Of a stretch of DNA of 64,000 bases, positions 52,974-62,658 are shown piece after piece. Numbering within the stretch: the stretch's first letter is position 1; each line of letters opens with the position of its first letter. The stretch is from contig NZ_CP063849.1 of assembly GCF_015277775.1 (NCBI RefSeq), positions 3,100,001-3,164,000 of the forward strand, in the 5' to 3' direction. This DNA is from Paludibaculum fermentans (GTDB lineage Bacteria > Acidobacteriota > Terriglobia > Bryobacterales > Bryobacteraceae). The notes below the pieces were generated by a model, which did not search any database, was not told the DNA's origin, and saw only the letters and a list, made by a program, of their open reading frames with translations. A program made the position numbers and the translations under genes.

Positions 52974-55445
52974 CTACGGGCGGACCGCGCCGTAGTCCGC
53001 ATCCAGCTTTAGGGTCTCACCGGGCTTGAGCGTCTTCTCCGGCGACCAGAGCAGGAATTGCGCCCCGGCGCGCGATTTGGCGGTCCAGCTCAGATAGGTC
53101 CGGCCCACCTGCTCGTCCTGAAAACGAACGAAGAGCGGCTGTCCTCCGCCCTGCAGCAGTTTCCATTCGCGGCTTGGTTTTTCCCCGCCGTTCCAGGTGT
53201 ACTTGTCGGTGGGCTCGTGGTTGGGCGTGATGAATGCCTGCTCCACACGCTGGCCATTGATCCGGGTGAACGACATGGAGGCCTTGTCGATGTCGCCTGG
53301 GGTGTACTCGGCTCGCACCTGCAGCGCGGCAGACACCGGCGTCTGACCGGCGTTCTCCACGACGGTCGATGTGTGAAGGCCGGCGGCGTTCAGCTCGAAG
53401 ATACGGCGGATGCGCAGGCCGTTCGCACACTGGCCCAGCAGGACCAGGCGTTCCGAGGACTGAGTGTCCACATTCCAGGTCACATCGAGCGCTTTGGCGT
53501 AGTAGTCGGTGTGAACGCTGGCTACCTGGCCGCCGACGAAGGGATAGGCGCCCTCGCCCGGCGGGAAGCGGCGCATGGTGTCGCGGCCGGTCGACTTGTC
53601 GATCAGCCGCACTACCCGCGCGTTGAGCTCCGGCACGACGTCCGCGCGCCATTGCCCGTTCTCGATGGTGAACAGGGGCACGGAGGTCATCTCGTTGTAG
53701 CGTTTCTCATCGCGCGCCAGCTCCTGTCCTTCGTGGATGCTCTGGATCCCGAAGGTGCGCATGCGGGCGATCAGGTCCAAGGCACGCGGCTTCAGGCTCG
53801 CCAGATCGGCCGGTCCCCATTGCGAGCCATGCACGTCGAACTCTGTGTCGCGCAGGACACCGTAGTATTCCAGCGGCAACTTTGCTTTCCGGACGCGGCG
53901 CAGGGTGGCGTCATCGCCGGCCGCCGCTTCCGCTTTCGCGAAGAGTTCGGCGGCCTTCGACCGGAAGCCGGCCGAGTAGTCGGGCACATTGAAAATCCAG
54001 AGATGCCGGCCACCCGGGCCGCGCACTTCGCCGTGCAGCAGGTCAAAGTAGGCGCGCATCGGTCCAGCCGCCGGGCCATACACACCCTCCAAAAACTCCT
54101 GGACGGCCTGCTCAACTTTGGTTGAGGCGTCCCACAACTGCCGGGCGATGACGTAAGCCCGCAGCTCTGACGCTTCCCCACCGCCGCCCGCGGCATACGC
54201 GCCCTGCATGAACAGGCCCACCACACCATGCTGCTTGTAGAGCGGGATGTCCGCTGCCAGTTCGTCGAAGTCGGGAAATGGCATCGGATAGTGCGAGAAG
54301 TTCGTATTGTAGTGCCAGATGTAGAGCTGATTGGTGATCTTCGACCAAGCCTGCAGATTCTTGTAGAAATAGGCGCTGCGCGGGCATTGCCCGAAGCTGT
54401 GCGACACACAGATGCCGATGGGGCAGAGGCGGATGCGGACGTTCTTTACCGGCCGGACCCTCAGCGGCGGATTCTCGGTGTACCAGTAAGCCAGCGTATC
54501 GATCAGCTTGTCCGGGTGCCGCTGGCCGATCGACTCCGCGACAGCGTTGACGAAGCGCAGTAGCGGGCCGGAGTGCTGGCCGCCTTCCTCCATTTCCACG
54601 CGCCGGCATCTGTCGCACTCGCACCAGCCTTCCCAGTCGTTTTGTGACACGGAAAAGATGGTGGCATCAGGATGTTCCTTGATCCAGGCCTCGACGCGCG
54701 CAATCACAACGCGGAGGACGTCCGGATTCGTCAGGCAGAGTTGGCCACGTTCCGTGCGGCGCTTGCCGTCGATGAGCGAGAAGTATTCGGGGTGCTCAGG
54801 GAAGTACTCCTTGGGCGGCACCAGTTCGTAGAAGGAGTGAACGAACGGGTAGTACTGCAGCTTGCCGCCGGTGGAGGCGTCGAGCTGCGCATGGTTGCCG
54901 TTGGTGCGGTTTCGAGCGGCCCAGTCCTTGTCCCAGGCCTCAAAGAAGAACGGCTCGCGGTACTCGAAGGCAGGTTTGTGGATCTCCGGCTGAGCGTAGC
55001 GGGTGACCGCAATCGTCGGGAGCTTGGGGATGCGGCTCACCTCGCGGGTAAACCAGCGGCAGCCGAGTTGATCTAGAAACGTATAGACACCGTACATCGT
55101 GCCGCGCTGCCGTCCTCCGGCGATGACCAGGTGGTTGCCCGAAGCTTGGAGAACGAAGCCTTCCGGCCCCAGTTTGTCGAACGGCACCTGCAGCTTCTGC
55201 TGCCGCAAGGCCGCGCTGTCGCCCACCAGCACCATCGGTCCGCGCACGGGCTTGTCGTCAGCGGAAACCGGGAGCCGCGCGCCGGACATCTCCTCGACAA
55301 ACCGCTGCAGCTCCTGTGCGGCCCGCTGCTCGGAGGGCGAGGCCTGCGCCGAGACCACGATCGTATACTTCGACGCGCCTTTGTCGACCAGGGTGAGCGC
55401 CTGCGCCGCCGAGAGCGCAAGCAGGAATACCACGAACCTCTTCAC
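52974..55445 (-). CDS. Exported DUF4838 protein (GH20-like helper domain, glycosidase-like)
   Basis: The GTG at 55445 overlaps the stop of the ceramidase-like gene as GTGA, giving 823 residues with signal RFVVFLLALSAAQA. An N-terminal GH20/GH67-type helper domain (about 15-125: YTIVVSAQASPSEQRAAQELQRF-like helix, LVGDSAALRQ, GRQRGTMYGVYTFLDQLGCRW) precedes the DUF4838 TIM-barrel-like region (about 165-520: FSVSQNDWEGWCECDRCRR, LLRFVNAVAES, DTLAYWYTENPP, IWHYNTNFSHYPMPFPDFDE, GVVGLFMQGAY). A beta-rich C-terminal part follows. Function in uronate or amino-sugar glycan breakdown is inferred; catalytic residues are not established. Confidence 0.8.
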   Translation of the reverse strand: MKRFVVFLLALSAAQALTLVDKGASKYTIVVSAQASPSEQRAAQELQRFVEEMSGARLPVSADDKPVRGPMVLVGDSAALRQQKLQVPFDKLGPEGFVLQASGNHLVIAGGRQRGTMYGVYTFLDQLGCRWFTREVSRIPKLPTIAVTRYAQPEIHKPAFEYREPFFFEAWDKDWAARNRTNGNHAQLDASTGGKLQYYPFVHSFYELVPPKEYFPEHPEYFSLIDGKRRTERGQLCLTNPDVLRVVIARVEAWIKEHPDATIFSVSQNDWEGWCECDRCRRVEMEEGGQHSGPLLRFVNAVAESIGQRHPDKLIDTLAYWYTENPPLRVRPVKNVRIRLCPIGICVSHSFGQCPRSAYFYKNLQAWSKITNQLYIWHYNTNFSHYPMPFPDFDELAADIPLYKQHGVVGLFMQGAYAAGGGGEASELRAYVIARQLWDASTKVEQAVQEFLEGVYGPAAGPMRAYFDLLHGEVRGPGGRHLWIFNVPDYSAGFRSKAAELFAKAEAAAGDDATLRRVRKAKLPLEYYGVLRDTEFDVHGSQWGPADLASLKPRALDLIARMRTFGIQSIHEGQELARDEKRYNEMTSVPLFTIENGQWRADVVPELNARVVRLIDKSTGRDTMRRFPPGEGAYPFVGGQVASVHTDYYAKALDVTWNVDTQSSERLVLLGQCANGLRIRRIFELNAAGLHTSTVVENAGQTPVSAALQVRAEYTPGDIDKASMSFTRINGQRVEQAFITPNHEPTDKYTWNGGEKPSREWKLLQGGGQPLFVRFQDEQVGRTYLSWTAKSRAGAQFLLWSPEKTLKPGETLKLDADYGAVRP

Positions 55446-56710
55446 AGCCGGAGCCTCCCCAACATCTGATAGATCCACACCAGCGCCGTATTCATGAGTT
55501 GCTCGCCGGCGCCTACAGCTACAGGCGACACCGTCGGATCGGCTCCATAGCCGCCCTCAGCCACCGCTTCAATGGTGGGGAAGTACTGGTGGTAGCCGTT
55601 GCAATAGCCGAAGAAAAACAACTGCTTCACGCGGGCCCGCTCTTTCAAACGGATGGCGTGATTCGAGAAGAACTCGCCGCTGGCACCCACCAGCGCGATG
55701 TCGCCATTCAGCAGCGCCACGGTGAGGCGGGGCTGAACACCGCCGACGTACTCGTCTTCAAAGTTCGTGATCAGCTCGGGGAAGAATGCTTTGGCGTACA
55801 TCCCGTGAACCATGGGGTTCGAGAGATCCACGCGCGCCTTGAAGGGGAAGCGTTCTTCCTTCAGGATCAGGGCAGGCTTCTCCACGTCCTTGGCCTGCAG
55901 GCCCTGGGCCAGCTTCCAGACCTCCGCGCCGATCGCCTCGCCGTACTCCTTGTAGCCGCCCTTCTCCCGGTTGACCGACTGGTCGCCGGAGGCGCCCTGC
56001 ATGAACATCACGGGTGCGCCGGCTTGCGCGCCGACCCAGTTCTTCATCTGGCCTACCCAATCGGCCGAGAACTTCATCGTTTTGTCGGGCAGGGTCGTGG
56101 GATGGGCGGCAAAGTTCGCCAGGATCACAATGGGTTTGCCATCCAACCCGTCGACGCGAAGCACCGCCAGTTCCCGGTCGCTGGGCTTGGGTTCCAGCTT
56201 CGTGTGGCGGTTCACATTGAACCCGGGCAATTGCACGGAGCCCGTGGCCATCCGCGCCGGAGCCAGCTTGGAATTCGCTTCGACAATGGCGTCGACCACG
56301 GCCTCTTCCATCTGCGCATAGTAGCGAATTGCCGCGTCGAACTTACCCTTGCCGCGGCCCTCCTTGTCCGTCAACTCCAGCACCGGTCCGTGATGCGTAT
56401 GCGAGCCGGCGATGAACGAGTTCTCGATGCCGGTCTGCTCCTTCACGCGCTGGCGGATGCGCTGCAGCGAACCTTCCGCCGGAGCCCGGCCCAGATCCAT
56501 GCCCACAATCGCCAGCTTCTGGCCGCCAGTCTGGAGAACCAGCGCCACGGCGTACAGCGGGTCCATGACGCCTTCGGAGAGCATGTCGTGGCGGGAGCCA
56601 TAGCCCCACATCGGGACGGGCTCCTTGGGCGTAATCTCGCGGCGGGCGGTGCCGGCCTGGAAGAGTTGCCCGCATAGGGTCAGCGGCAGGAGAAAGAGGA
56701 GATAGCGCAT
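55442..56710 (-). CDS. Exported neutral/alkaline ceramidase-like hydrolase
   Basis: The 422-residue protein begins with signal RYLLFLLPLTLCGQLFQA. Its core matches the N-terminal domain of neutral/alkaline non-lysosomal ceramidases: GTARREITPKEPVPMWGYGSR, LAIVGMDLGRAPAEG, the zinc-binding SHTHHGP (about 103-109), NFAAHPTTL, FMQGASGDQSVN (nucleophile region), and TVALLNGDIALVGASGEFF, followed by FGYCNGYHQYFP. Classic ceramidases hydrolyse the N-acyl bond of ceramide, but this shorter bacterial form may act on other lipids or glycans. It is translationally coupled to the DUF4838 gene. Confidence 0.8.
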   Translation of the reverse strand: MRYLLFLLPLTLCGQLFQAGTARREITPKEPVPMWGYGSRHDMLSEGVMDPLYAVALVLQTGGQKLAIVGMDLGRAPAEGSLQRIRQRVKEQTGIENSFIAGSHTHHGPVLELTDKEGRGKGKFDAAIRYYAQMEEAVVDAIVEANSKLAPARMATGSVQLPGFNVNRHTKLEPKPSDRELAVLRVDGLDGKPIVILANFAAHPTTLPDKTMKFSADWVGQMKNWVGAQAGAPVMFMQGASGDQSVNREKGGYKEYGEAIGAEVWKLAQGLQAKDVEKPALILKEERFPFKARVDLSNPMVHGMYAKAFFPELITNFEDEYVGGVQPRLTVALLNGDIALVGASGEFFSNHAIRLKERARVKQLFFFGYCNGYHQYFPTIEAVAEGGYGADPTVSPVAVGAGEQLMNTALVWIYQMLGRLRL

Positions 56711-56773
56711 GGAGGATTCGAGGTACCGCTATCCAGTGTATGCGCGACGACGGTCGCAGCGGTTCAGGGGAGG

Positions 56774-57682
56774 CTAGTAACGGGCGCGGCCGGCCGCATA
56801 CAGCCGGCGAGTCAGATACTCGACGAACCGCTTGGTGGGATTGAAGCCGACGATGGACTCCGCGTTCACCACGAAGTTGGAGAGCGCGTTGAGGTCATAG
56901 AACACGGGATCGCCGCTGCGGTGATCCACCATATACTCGACGCCGCAGACATCCATCTTGCCGAGCCGGGCCACAGCCAGGGCGGTCACGGCCGCCTCTG
57001 GTAAAGGCTCGCAGCGGGTGAAGACGGGCTTCGCCGCCGACTGGCAGACATCAGCCGGGCACAGGTTGAACCCCTGCCCCTCGCGTTGGATCCGCACGCA
57101 GTAGAGAACCTCGCCGTCCAGCACTTCAATGCGATAGCAACTGCCGTCGCGGGTGGGGATGAACTCCTGCACCAGCGCGGTGTGATCGCAGCCAAAGGTG
57201 AACTCGCCTGTCGCCAGGTCCCGTTCGGAATCGACGCGCCGGATCCCGCCGCCCGCTCCGCCGCAGTTCGGCTTCACCAGCAGCGGGTATGTCAGCCCCT
57301 CGGCCGCCTTGGGCAGCAAGGAAGGGTGATTGACGGCCCGCGTTCGCGGCGTCCGTGCGCCGCAACGGCGAAACAGGTCGTGCTGGCGGATCTTCGATAC
57401 TTCGTACTCGTACGCCTGGGCGCCATTCACCAGAGCCACCCGGCGCGCCTCCAGGTGCGTGAGGAAATCGCGTACCGCAAACTGCCCGTGCCCATGACCG
57501 CGAAAGGCGGCCGACGGGCTCATGCGGTTCAGGACCAGGTCAGGAAATTCCTGCTCGTCGAGGTCGAAGACCAGCTCATCCGCGCGCCATTCCTCATAGG
57601 GAACGCCCTGCTTGGACAGCTCCGCAAACAGCGGACGGAACCACTCAGGGTGTTCGTAAAGGATGGCTAGGCGCGCAGGCAT
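56774..57682 (-). CDS. RimK-like ATP-grasp ligase
   Basis: The 302-residue protein has an ATP-grasp layout. The first domain (1-95) begins ARLAILYEHPEWF. The ATP site includes Lys137 in YPLLVKPNCGGAGGGIRRV, then LVQEFIP, CYRIEVLDGEVLYCVRI and the Mg-binding VFYDLNALSNFV near 265-276 (Asp and Asn). Such enzymes join a carboxylate to an amine using ATP, as in RimK or peptide natural-product pathways. Its ATG shares a base with the stop of the ABC ATPase gene (TGATG at 57680-57684), so it is translationally coupled to an export operon. The substrate is unknown. Confidence 0.8.
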   Translation of the reverse strand: MPARLAILYEHPEWFRPLFAELSKQGVPYEEWRADELVFDLDEQEFPDLVLNRMSPSAAFRGHGHGQFAVRDFLTHLEARRVALVNGAQAYEYEVSKIRQHDLFRRCGARTPRTRAVNHPSLLPKAAEGLTYPLLVKPNCGGAGGGIRRVDSERDLATGEFTFGCDHTALVQEFIPTRDGSCYRIEVLDGEVLYCVRIQREGQGFNLCPADVCQSAAKPVFTRCEPLPEAAVTALAVARLGKMDVCGVEYMVDHRSGDPVFYDLNALSNFVVNAESIVGFNPTKRFVEYLTRRLYAAGRARY

Positions 57683-58398
57683 CAGGCTGAAATGGATTTC
57701 CAGTCCTCGGGCATGGTGCCCTCGGTCAGGAGCTCTCCCTTGTCAATGTACCGAACCTTGGAGGCATAATGCGCGGCGTGCGGATCGTGCGTCACCATGA
57801 CGATGGTCTTTCCGTGCTCTTTGTTGAGCGTGGAGAGCAGCGACAGGACCTCGGAAGCGGACTTGGAATCGAGGTTGCCGGTGGGCTCGTCGCACAGCAG
57901 GATGTCCGGATCCGTCACAATCGCGCGGGCGATGGCGACACGCTGCTCCTGGCCGCCGGAGAGCTGCCGTGGATAGTGGCCCAGGCGATCGCCGAGGCCC
58001 ACCAGCTTCAATGCCGTGGTGGCGTGCGCCAGCCGCTCCGCCTTCTTCAGGTGTGTGAGCTTCAGGGGCAGCTCGACATTCTCCAGCGCCGTCAGCACGG
58101 GGATCAGGTTGAAGCTCTGGAAGACGAACCCGACGTGGCGGTTGCGCCAGCGGGCGATGTCGCCGTCGGACAGGGTATTCAGCTTGGATCCGAGAACTTC
58201 GATCTCACCGCTGGTGGGCCGGTCCATCGCTGCCGCCAGGTGCAACAGGGTGGACTTACCCGAGCCCGACGGACCCATCAGCGCGACAAACTCGCCACGG
58301 TGGATTTCGATATCAGCATCCCGGAGGGCCACGACATGAAACTCGTCGCGGACGTATTCCTTCGTCAGCTTGCGGGTTTTGATGACAACTTCACTCAT
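57682..58398 (-). CDS. ABC ATPase of the LolD/MacB type
   Basis: The 238-residue protein has [27 protein letters not shown] (Walker A about 41-48), [22 protein letters not shown], the signature [16 protein letters not shown], Walker [13 protein letters not shown] and the switch region [14 protein letters not shown]. The double-length FQSFNLIP Q-loop region is typical of LolD/MacB/FtsE-like ATPases that drive FtsX-type permeases. Such permeases and an adaptor are encoded directly upstream, so it powers that complex at the inner membrane. Confidence 0.92.
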   Translation of the reverse strand: MSEVVIKTRKLTKEYVRDEFHVVALRDADIEIHRGEFVALMGPSGSGKSTLLHLAAAMDRPTSGEIEVLGSKLNTLSDGDIARWRNRHVGFVFQSFNLIPVLTALENVELPLKLTHLKKAERLAHATTALKLVGLGDRLGHYPRQLSGGQEQRVAIARAIVTDPDILLCDEPTGNLDSKSASEVLSLLSTLNKEHGKTIVMVTHDPHAAHYASKVRYIDKGELLTEGTMPEDWKSISA

Positions 58399-58410
58399 GG
58401 CTCAACTCCT

Positions 58411-59757
58411 TCACTTCTTCCTTTGGACTTTCATGCCGTCTTTCAGTTCGGCGGGCGGATCGACCACCAGGTCCTCCCCACCGATCAGCCCGTCTTCCAC
58501 GCGCAGGCCCTGCTGCGTATTGCCGCTGGTCTTGATCGCGCGATCGACCACCTTCTCGCCCACCACAATGAACACGTGGTCGTTCCGGACGGTCGACGGC
58601 GGAATGAAGACCACCGGTTTGCCGGCTGTAGCCGGCGCGGCCGACGCTTGCGGCTTCTCATCGGAGAGGAACGCCACGGAAGCGTTCATCTCCGGCCGCA
58701 GAAACTCATCCGGGTTCAGGACTTTGACCTTCACCTGTACAGTCGCCTTCTGCCGGTTCGCCTCAGGCGAGATCTCGTCGATGCGGCCCTCCCACTTTTT
58801 GTCAGGATAGGCGTCCACCGTGATCACGCCGTTTTGCCGCGAACCCAGCTTGTTGAAATCGTTCTGCGAAATGTCGAGCTCCACCCGAAGATCATTCAAG
58901 TCCGCCAGTGACACCACGAAACCCTTGGCTCCGCGATCTCCGACAAAGCTGGTGGTGACGAACTCGCCGCGCTCGACCACGCGTTCCAGAATCGTACCCG
59001 TCACAGGGGCCCGGATGATCGTGTTGTTCAACTGCGTCTGCATGAACGCCACCACGCCCTTGGCCTGCTCGATCTGGCCCTTCACCGCGTCGATCTGTTC
59101 CTTGCGAGGTCCGATGTGCACCAGTTCATAGTTCTTCTGGAGCGAGTTCACGCGGGCTACCGCCGAGTCGTAGCGCGCCACGGCGTCATCCAGGCTCGAC
59201 TTCGACATCACGCCTTCGCTCTGCAACTGCCTCGTCCGCGCTAGCGTGATGCGGGCGTTCTCCTGGTCGGCCTTGCCCTGCTCCACATTGGCCCTGGCCG
59301 CGGCAACCTCTTCCGGCCGCGAGCCATTCTGCAACTCATCCAGCCGGGCCTGGAGGTTCATCAATTGCCCCGAAGCCTGCTGGAGCTGGGCCTTGTACTC
59401 GTCGTCCTCGAGACGAACGATAATCTGCCCTTCCTTGACGCGGTCGCCCTTCTCCACGCCAATCCAGGCCACTTTGCCGACAACCTTCGAGGCCACCTGG
59501 ATTTTATGCGCGGCAATGATGTAGCCAGTCGCATTCAAGATGACCGCCTGATTGGAGCCGCCGCCCGTCTGCTGCGACTGCGCCCGCGCGGTGGTCACCT
59601 CCAGCGCGGAGTTCATGTTTTTGTACACGGTGGCGCCGCCGCCCAGCAGGACCAGTAGCGCGATGCCGATGAGGATCCACCGGGTCGCCCCCCTGGGGCC
59701 GCCTGAGTGCGTTTCCGCCGAACGGTCGATACGAAGACTTTTAATTTCCGAGTCCAT
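58411..59757 (-). CDS. Membrane-fusion (HlyD/MacA-type) periplasmic adaptor
   Basis: The 448-residue protein has an N-terminal membrane helix (about 26-46, WILIGIALLVLLGGGATVY). A biotinyl-lipoyl half (GYIIAAHKIQVASKVVGKVAWIG) is followed by a long coiled-coil hairpin (about 120-230: LMNLQARLDELQNG, RANVEQGKADQENARI, ARYDSAVARVNSLQKNYE). The second lipoyl half (NTIIRAPVTGTILERV) and beta-barrel (KWEGRIDEISPEANRQKATVQVKVKV-like) follow. It would bridge the permeases to an outer-membrane channel. The C-terminal NDHVFIVVGEKVVDRAIKTSG segment is typical of MacA/RND adaptors. No outer-membrane channel gene is in the window. Confidence 0.9.
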   Translation of the reverse strand: MDSEIKSLRIDRSAETHSGGPRGATRWILIGIALLVLLGGGATVYKNMNSALEVTTARAQSQQTGGGSNQAVILNATGYIIAAHKIQVASKVVGKVAWIGVEKGDRVKEGQIIVRLEDDEYKAQLQQASGQLMNLQARLDELQNGSRPEEVAAARANVEQGKADQENARITLARTRQLQSEGVMSKSSLDDAVARYDSAVARVNSLQKNYELVHIGPRKEQIDAVKGQIEQAKGVVAFMQTQLNNTIIRAPVTGTILERVVERGEFVTTSFVGDRGAKGFVVSLADLNDLRVELDISQNDFNKLGSRQNGVITVDAYPDKKWEGRIDEISPEANRQKATVQVKVKVLNPDEFLRPEMNASVAFLSDEKPQASAAPATAGKPVVFIPPSTVRNDHVFIVVGEKVVDRAIKTSGNTQQGLRVEDGLIGGEDLVVDPPAELKDGMKVQRKK

Positions 59758-59783
59758 GTGTTTTGTTAGAAATCTGAATGAAG

Positions 59784-60950
59784 CTAGATCTGCCGCAGAG
59801 CAACGAGGATCTGCTTACGAGCGGCGCTGAAGGCGGGCAGGAGCCCTCCAATCGCACCCATGAAGAGCGCGAAAACCAATCCGCGCAGCATAATCTGAGG
59901 GGAAACCCTCAACTGGAAGGTGACTTCCGAAAACGTGACATTGCTGCCAATTCCGGTAGAAACCCAGTTCAGCGGCACAACCAGCAGGATGCCCAGAATG
60001 CCACCTAACGTGGCGAGCATCAGGGACTCCGCCAGGAAACTGGTCATGATGGCAACCCGCGAGAAGCCGAGGATGCGGAGCGTGCCGATCTCCTTGGAAC
60101 GCCGGGCGACAGCCGCGTACATGGTGTTCATGGCCGCGAAGCAACTGCCCACCGCCATGATGAATGCCACGAACGTGCCCAGGTACTTCACCAGGTCGCC
60201 GGAAGACGTCTGCATCGCATAATATTCCTTCTCCGTCTTGGCCTGGACATTCAGCTTCGAGTCGTAGCTGAGGTCGTTCACCAGGGCTTGCCGCGCCACC
60301 TCGTCCGTCGCCCGGATGAGCGCCGAACTCAGCACCTCGGTGCGTTCAAAGTCGCCCGCCGCCTGATTCAGGTCGGTGAGAATTTCCGACTTCCGCGCCA
60401 TCTGCGGCGTATCGAAGACGCCGACCACATCCCATTCGCCACGGCCAAACTTCAGCTTGCCGCCCAGGTGTGCCGCAGGATAGCGTTTCGCCACGGAACT
60501 GCCCACGGTCACTTCGCGGCGCCCCGGCGTGAACCAACGGCCCTCAACGATCTTTGAGTCGTCGCGGATCTCAATACCGGTGGGCGTCACGCCACGGACG
60601 TTCACATTCGTGCCTTCGGGGAACTCCTCGCTGGCCAGCGTGATCACGGTGACCATCTCCAGCGAAGCCAGCGGATCGCCCTTCTTGTCCTTCGCGATGC
60701 CCTGCTTGAACTTCATGTCGTTGAAGACGGAACGCTGGAAGTTCGAGCTCAACTCAGAATCGGAGCCCTTGCGCGTCACCAGCACGTTCAGCGGATGGCC
60801 AGAGCCTTCAAACGCGGTCTTCAGTCCTTCCACCAGCGAGAATGCGGCCAGCAGCACCGCCACCGTCAGCGCGATGCCAAGCGCGGTCATTACCGTCGTG
60901 GTCTTGCGAACCGCCAGGTTCCGGATGTTGTAGGTAATTGGAATCGCCAT
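59784..60950 (-). CDS. FtsX/MacB-type ABC permease
   Basis: The 388-residue protein has one N-terminal helix ([22 protein letters not shown]), a MacB-type periplasmic domain (about 45-260, with [21 protein letters not shown] and [11 protein letters not shown]), and three C-terminal helices (starting [41 protein letters not shown]). This is the four-helix FtsX architecture. It lacks a fused ATPase, unlike true MacB. The gene upstream encodes a similar protein, 15 bp away, so the permease is probably a heterodimer. Confidence 0.9.
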   Translation of the reverse strand: MAIPITYNIRNLAVRKTTTVMTALGIALTVAVLLAAFSLVEGLKTAFEGSGHPLNVLVTRKGSDSELSSNFQRSVFNDMKFKQGIAKDKKGDPLASLEMVTVITLASEEFPEGTNVNVRGVTPTGIEIRDDSKIVEGRWFTPGRREVTVGSSVAKRYPAAHLGGKLKFGRGEWDVVGVFDTPQMARKSEILTDLNQAAGDFERTEVLSSALIRATDEVARQALVNDLSYDSKLNVQAKTEKEYYAMQTSSGDLVKYLGTFVAFIMAVGSCFAAMNTMYAAVARRSKEIGTLRILGFSRVAIMTSFLAESLMLATLGGILGILLVVPLNWVSTGIGSNVTFSEVTFQLRVSPQIMLRGLVFALFMGAIGGLLPAFSAARKQILVALRQI

Positions 60951-60965
60951 GGTCTCTTTCTCCGC

Positions 60966-62126
60966 TTAGTCGGTGAACCGCAGTGCATCGATGATGTTCG
61001 TCCGCGCCGCATTCCAGGCCGGGACCACCGCGCTCGCCATCCCGATCACCATCGCGATGCCCAGTAGTAGAGCAACCACAGGCGGCTGCAGAGTCAAAGT
61101 CTTGGTTTGATCGACGATGGCCGGTCCCTGCCGGATCCCAATGCAAAGGAGTTGGGCGATTGCCAACCCAAAGGCGCCGCCGATGAGCGCAATCACCGCC
61201 GATTCGCCCAGAATCATGCCGAGGATGGTGGACTGCTGGAAGCCCAAGGTCTTGAGGACGCCCACCTCGCGGACCCTTTCCCTGACGCTCATCGCCATTG
61301 TGTTGGCGCTGATGAGAAGGATCGTAAAGGTGACGGCTCCGCAGATGCTCATCAGAATCACCTTGATGTTGCCCAGGAACGAGAGGAACGAAACGCCGAA
61401 CGCGAATTCCGACTCAGTGTGAGTGGGCGTCGGGGCGTTCGCGAACAGGGCATCGATCTCGCGGGCGATGCGCGGCACTTCCGCCGGATCGTTAGCCAGC
61501 ATCGTGAACGTGCCAGCGGCCAGCCGCGACGAGTTGCGCAGCGCGTTCTCCAGATACTTGAAGTTGAACCATAGCGTCTCGTCCGAGGTCTCGGACGAGC
61601 TGTAAATTCCACGAATGGTCAAGTCCAGATCGAACGGGAAAATGTCGCCTTTGATCAGGATCTTGTCGCCGACCTTGAAGCCGAAGCGGTTGGCCAACGC
61701 CTTCCCCACCACGCAACTGGCCGGATCCTGGATGAAGGCCTTCTTCTGGTCTTCCGGGATGGAATACTCGCCGTAGACCTTGAAGAGCTTGTCAGCCTCC
61801 ACGCCGATGCGGGGGAAGAAGTTACGCTGGTCGCGCGAGTCCTTGTAGACACCGCCGTACCATTGCCAGATGGCGACCTCTTCCACGCCCTTCACATTGC
61901 GGATCTGATTCCGGTAGTAGATGGGCATCTGGAAGACAATGGACACTTTGTTTCGCGTGACCAGGCGCCGCGCCTGCGACTTCGCCGGCGCACCCAGGAA
62001 CAACGCGTAGTAGAGCGCCATCATGACGCCCAGCAGGCACAGCGAGATCGCCAGACTGATGATCGTCAGGACACTGCGCCTGCTGTTCCGCAAGCAGTTC
62101 TTTACAATCAAGGGCAGGTATCTCAT
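60966..62126 (-). CDS. FtsX/MacB-type ABC permease, paralogue
   Basis: The 386-residue protein has the same layout as its neighbour: first helix (RRSVLTIISLAISLCLLGVMMAL), periplasmic domain (about 45-260: IRNVKGVEEVAIWQWYGGVY, LANRFGFKVGDKILIKGDIF) and three helices (SICGAVTFTILLISANTMAM, RVREVGVLKTLGFQQSTIL). It is the first gene of the five-gene minus-strand operon with the second permease, adaptor, ATPase and ATP-grasp ligase; gaps are 15, 26 and 12 bp and then an overlap. Its start lies 46 bp from the divergent tadA start. Confidence 0.88.
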   Translation of the reverse strand: MRYLPLIVKNCLRNSRRSVLTIISLAISLCLLGVMMALYYALFLGAPAKSQARRLVTRNKVSIVFQMPIYYRNQIRNVKGVEEVAIWQWYGGVYKDSRDQRNFFPRIGVEADKLFKVYGEYSIPEDQKKAFIQDPASCVVGKALANRFGFKVGDKILIKGDIFPFDLDLTIRGIYSSSETSDETLWFNFKYLENALRNSSRLAAGTFTMLANDPAEVPRIAREIDALFANAPTPTHTESEFAFGVSFLSFLGNIKVILMSICGAVTFTILLISANTMAMSVRERVREVGVLKTLGFQQSTILGMILGESAVIALIGGAFGLAIAQLLCIGIRQGPAIVDQTKTLTLQPPVVALLLGIAMVIGMASAVVPAWNAARTNIIDALRFTD

Positions 62127-62172
62127 GGCTCAGTCCATTCTACGAGCAACTCTTTGCAGTAGTTCGCCGGGA

Positions 62173-62658
62173 ATGGATGAATTGGCGCGCAACATGGACA
62201 AATGGTCAGAAACGGACGATGAAAAGTGGATGGCGCGGGCTTTGGCGCTCGCCGGACAGGCCGCCGCAGCGGGCGAGGTGCCTGTCGGAGCCGTGATTGT
62301 CGTCGAGAATGCCGTAATCGGCGAAGGCTGGAACAGCCCCATCGCCCTGCACGATCCCACGGCTCACGCCGAGATCCAGGCGATTCGCCAGGCGGCAGTC
62401 CACACGGGGAACTACCGGCTTGAAAATGCAACGCTCTACGCCACGTTGGAGCCGTGCGCGATGTGCGCCGGGGCGCTGGTGAACGCCCGGATCGCACGAC
62501 TCGTCTTCGGCGGCCGGGACCTGCGCTTCGGCGGCGTACGAAGCAAGTTCCGCATCGCCGACAGCGAGTTGCTGAACCACCGCGTACAAGTGGTGGAAGG
62601 TGTGATGGCTGCGGATTGCGTCGCTCTGCTGGAGCAGTTCTTTCGGGCCCGCCGCTAA
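62173..62658 (+). CDS. tadA: tRNA-specific adenosine deaminase
   Basis: The 161-residue protein is a deaminase of the CDA fold with the zinc motifs PTAHAEIQAI (His and catalytic Glu) and LEPCAMCAGAL (two Cys), preceded by AAAGEVPVGAVIV. ARIARLVFGGRDLRFG and FRIADSELLNHRVQV match TadA, which converts A34 of tRNA-Arg(ACG) to inosine. The start could be ATG at 62173 or ATG at 62194; neither has a clear ribosome site, and the family often begins close to the WMARALALA segment. It is divergent from the permease operon and ends 4 bp into the convergent glycosidase-like gene. Confidence 0.92.
   Translation: MDELARNMDKWSETDDEKWMARALALAGQAAAAGEVPVGAVIVVENAVIGEGWNSPIALHDPTAHAEIQAIRQAAVHTGNYRLENATLYATLEPCAMCAGALVNARIARLVFGGRDLRFGGVRSKFRIADSELLNHRVQVVEGVMAADCVALLEQFFRARR

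Noticed and set aside
55499-56677. 392-codon plus-strand frame
   Set aside because: Antisense to the ceramidase-like gene, which has clear catalytic motifs.
57769-58911. 380-codon plus-strand frame
   Set aside because: Antisense to the ABC ATPase and adaptor genes.
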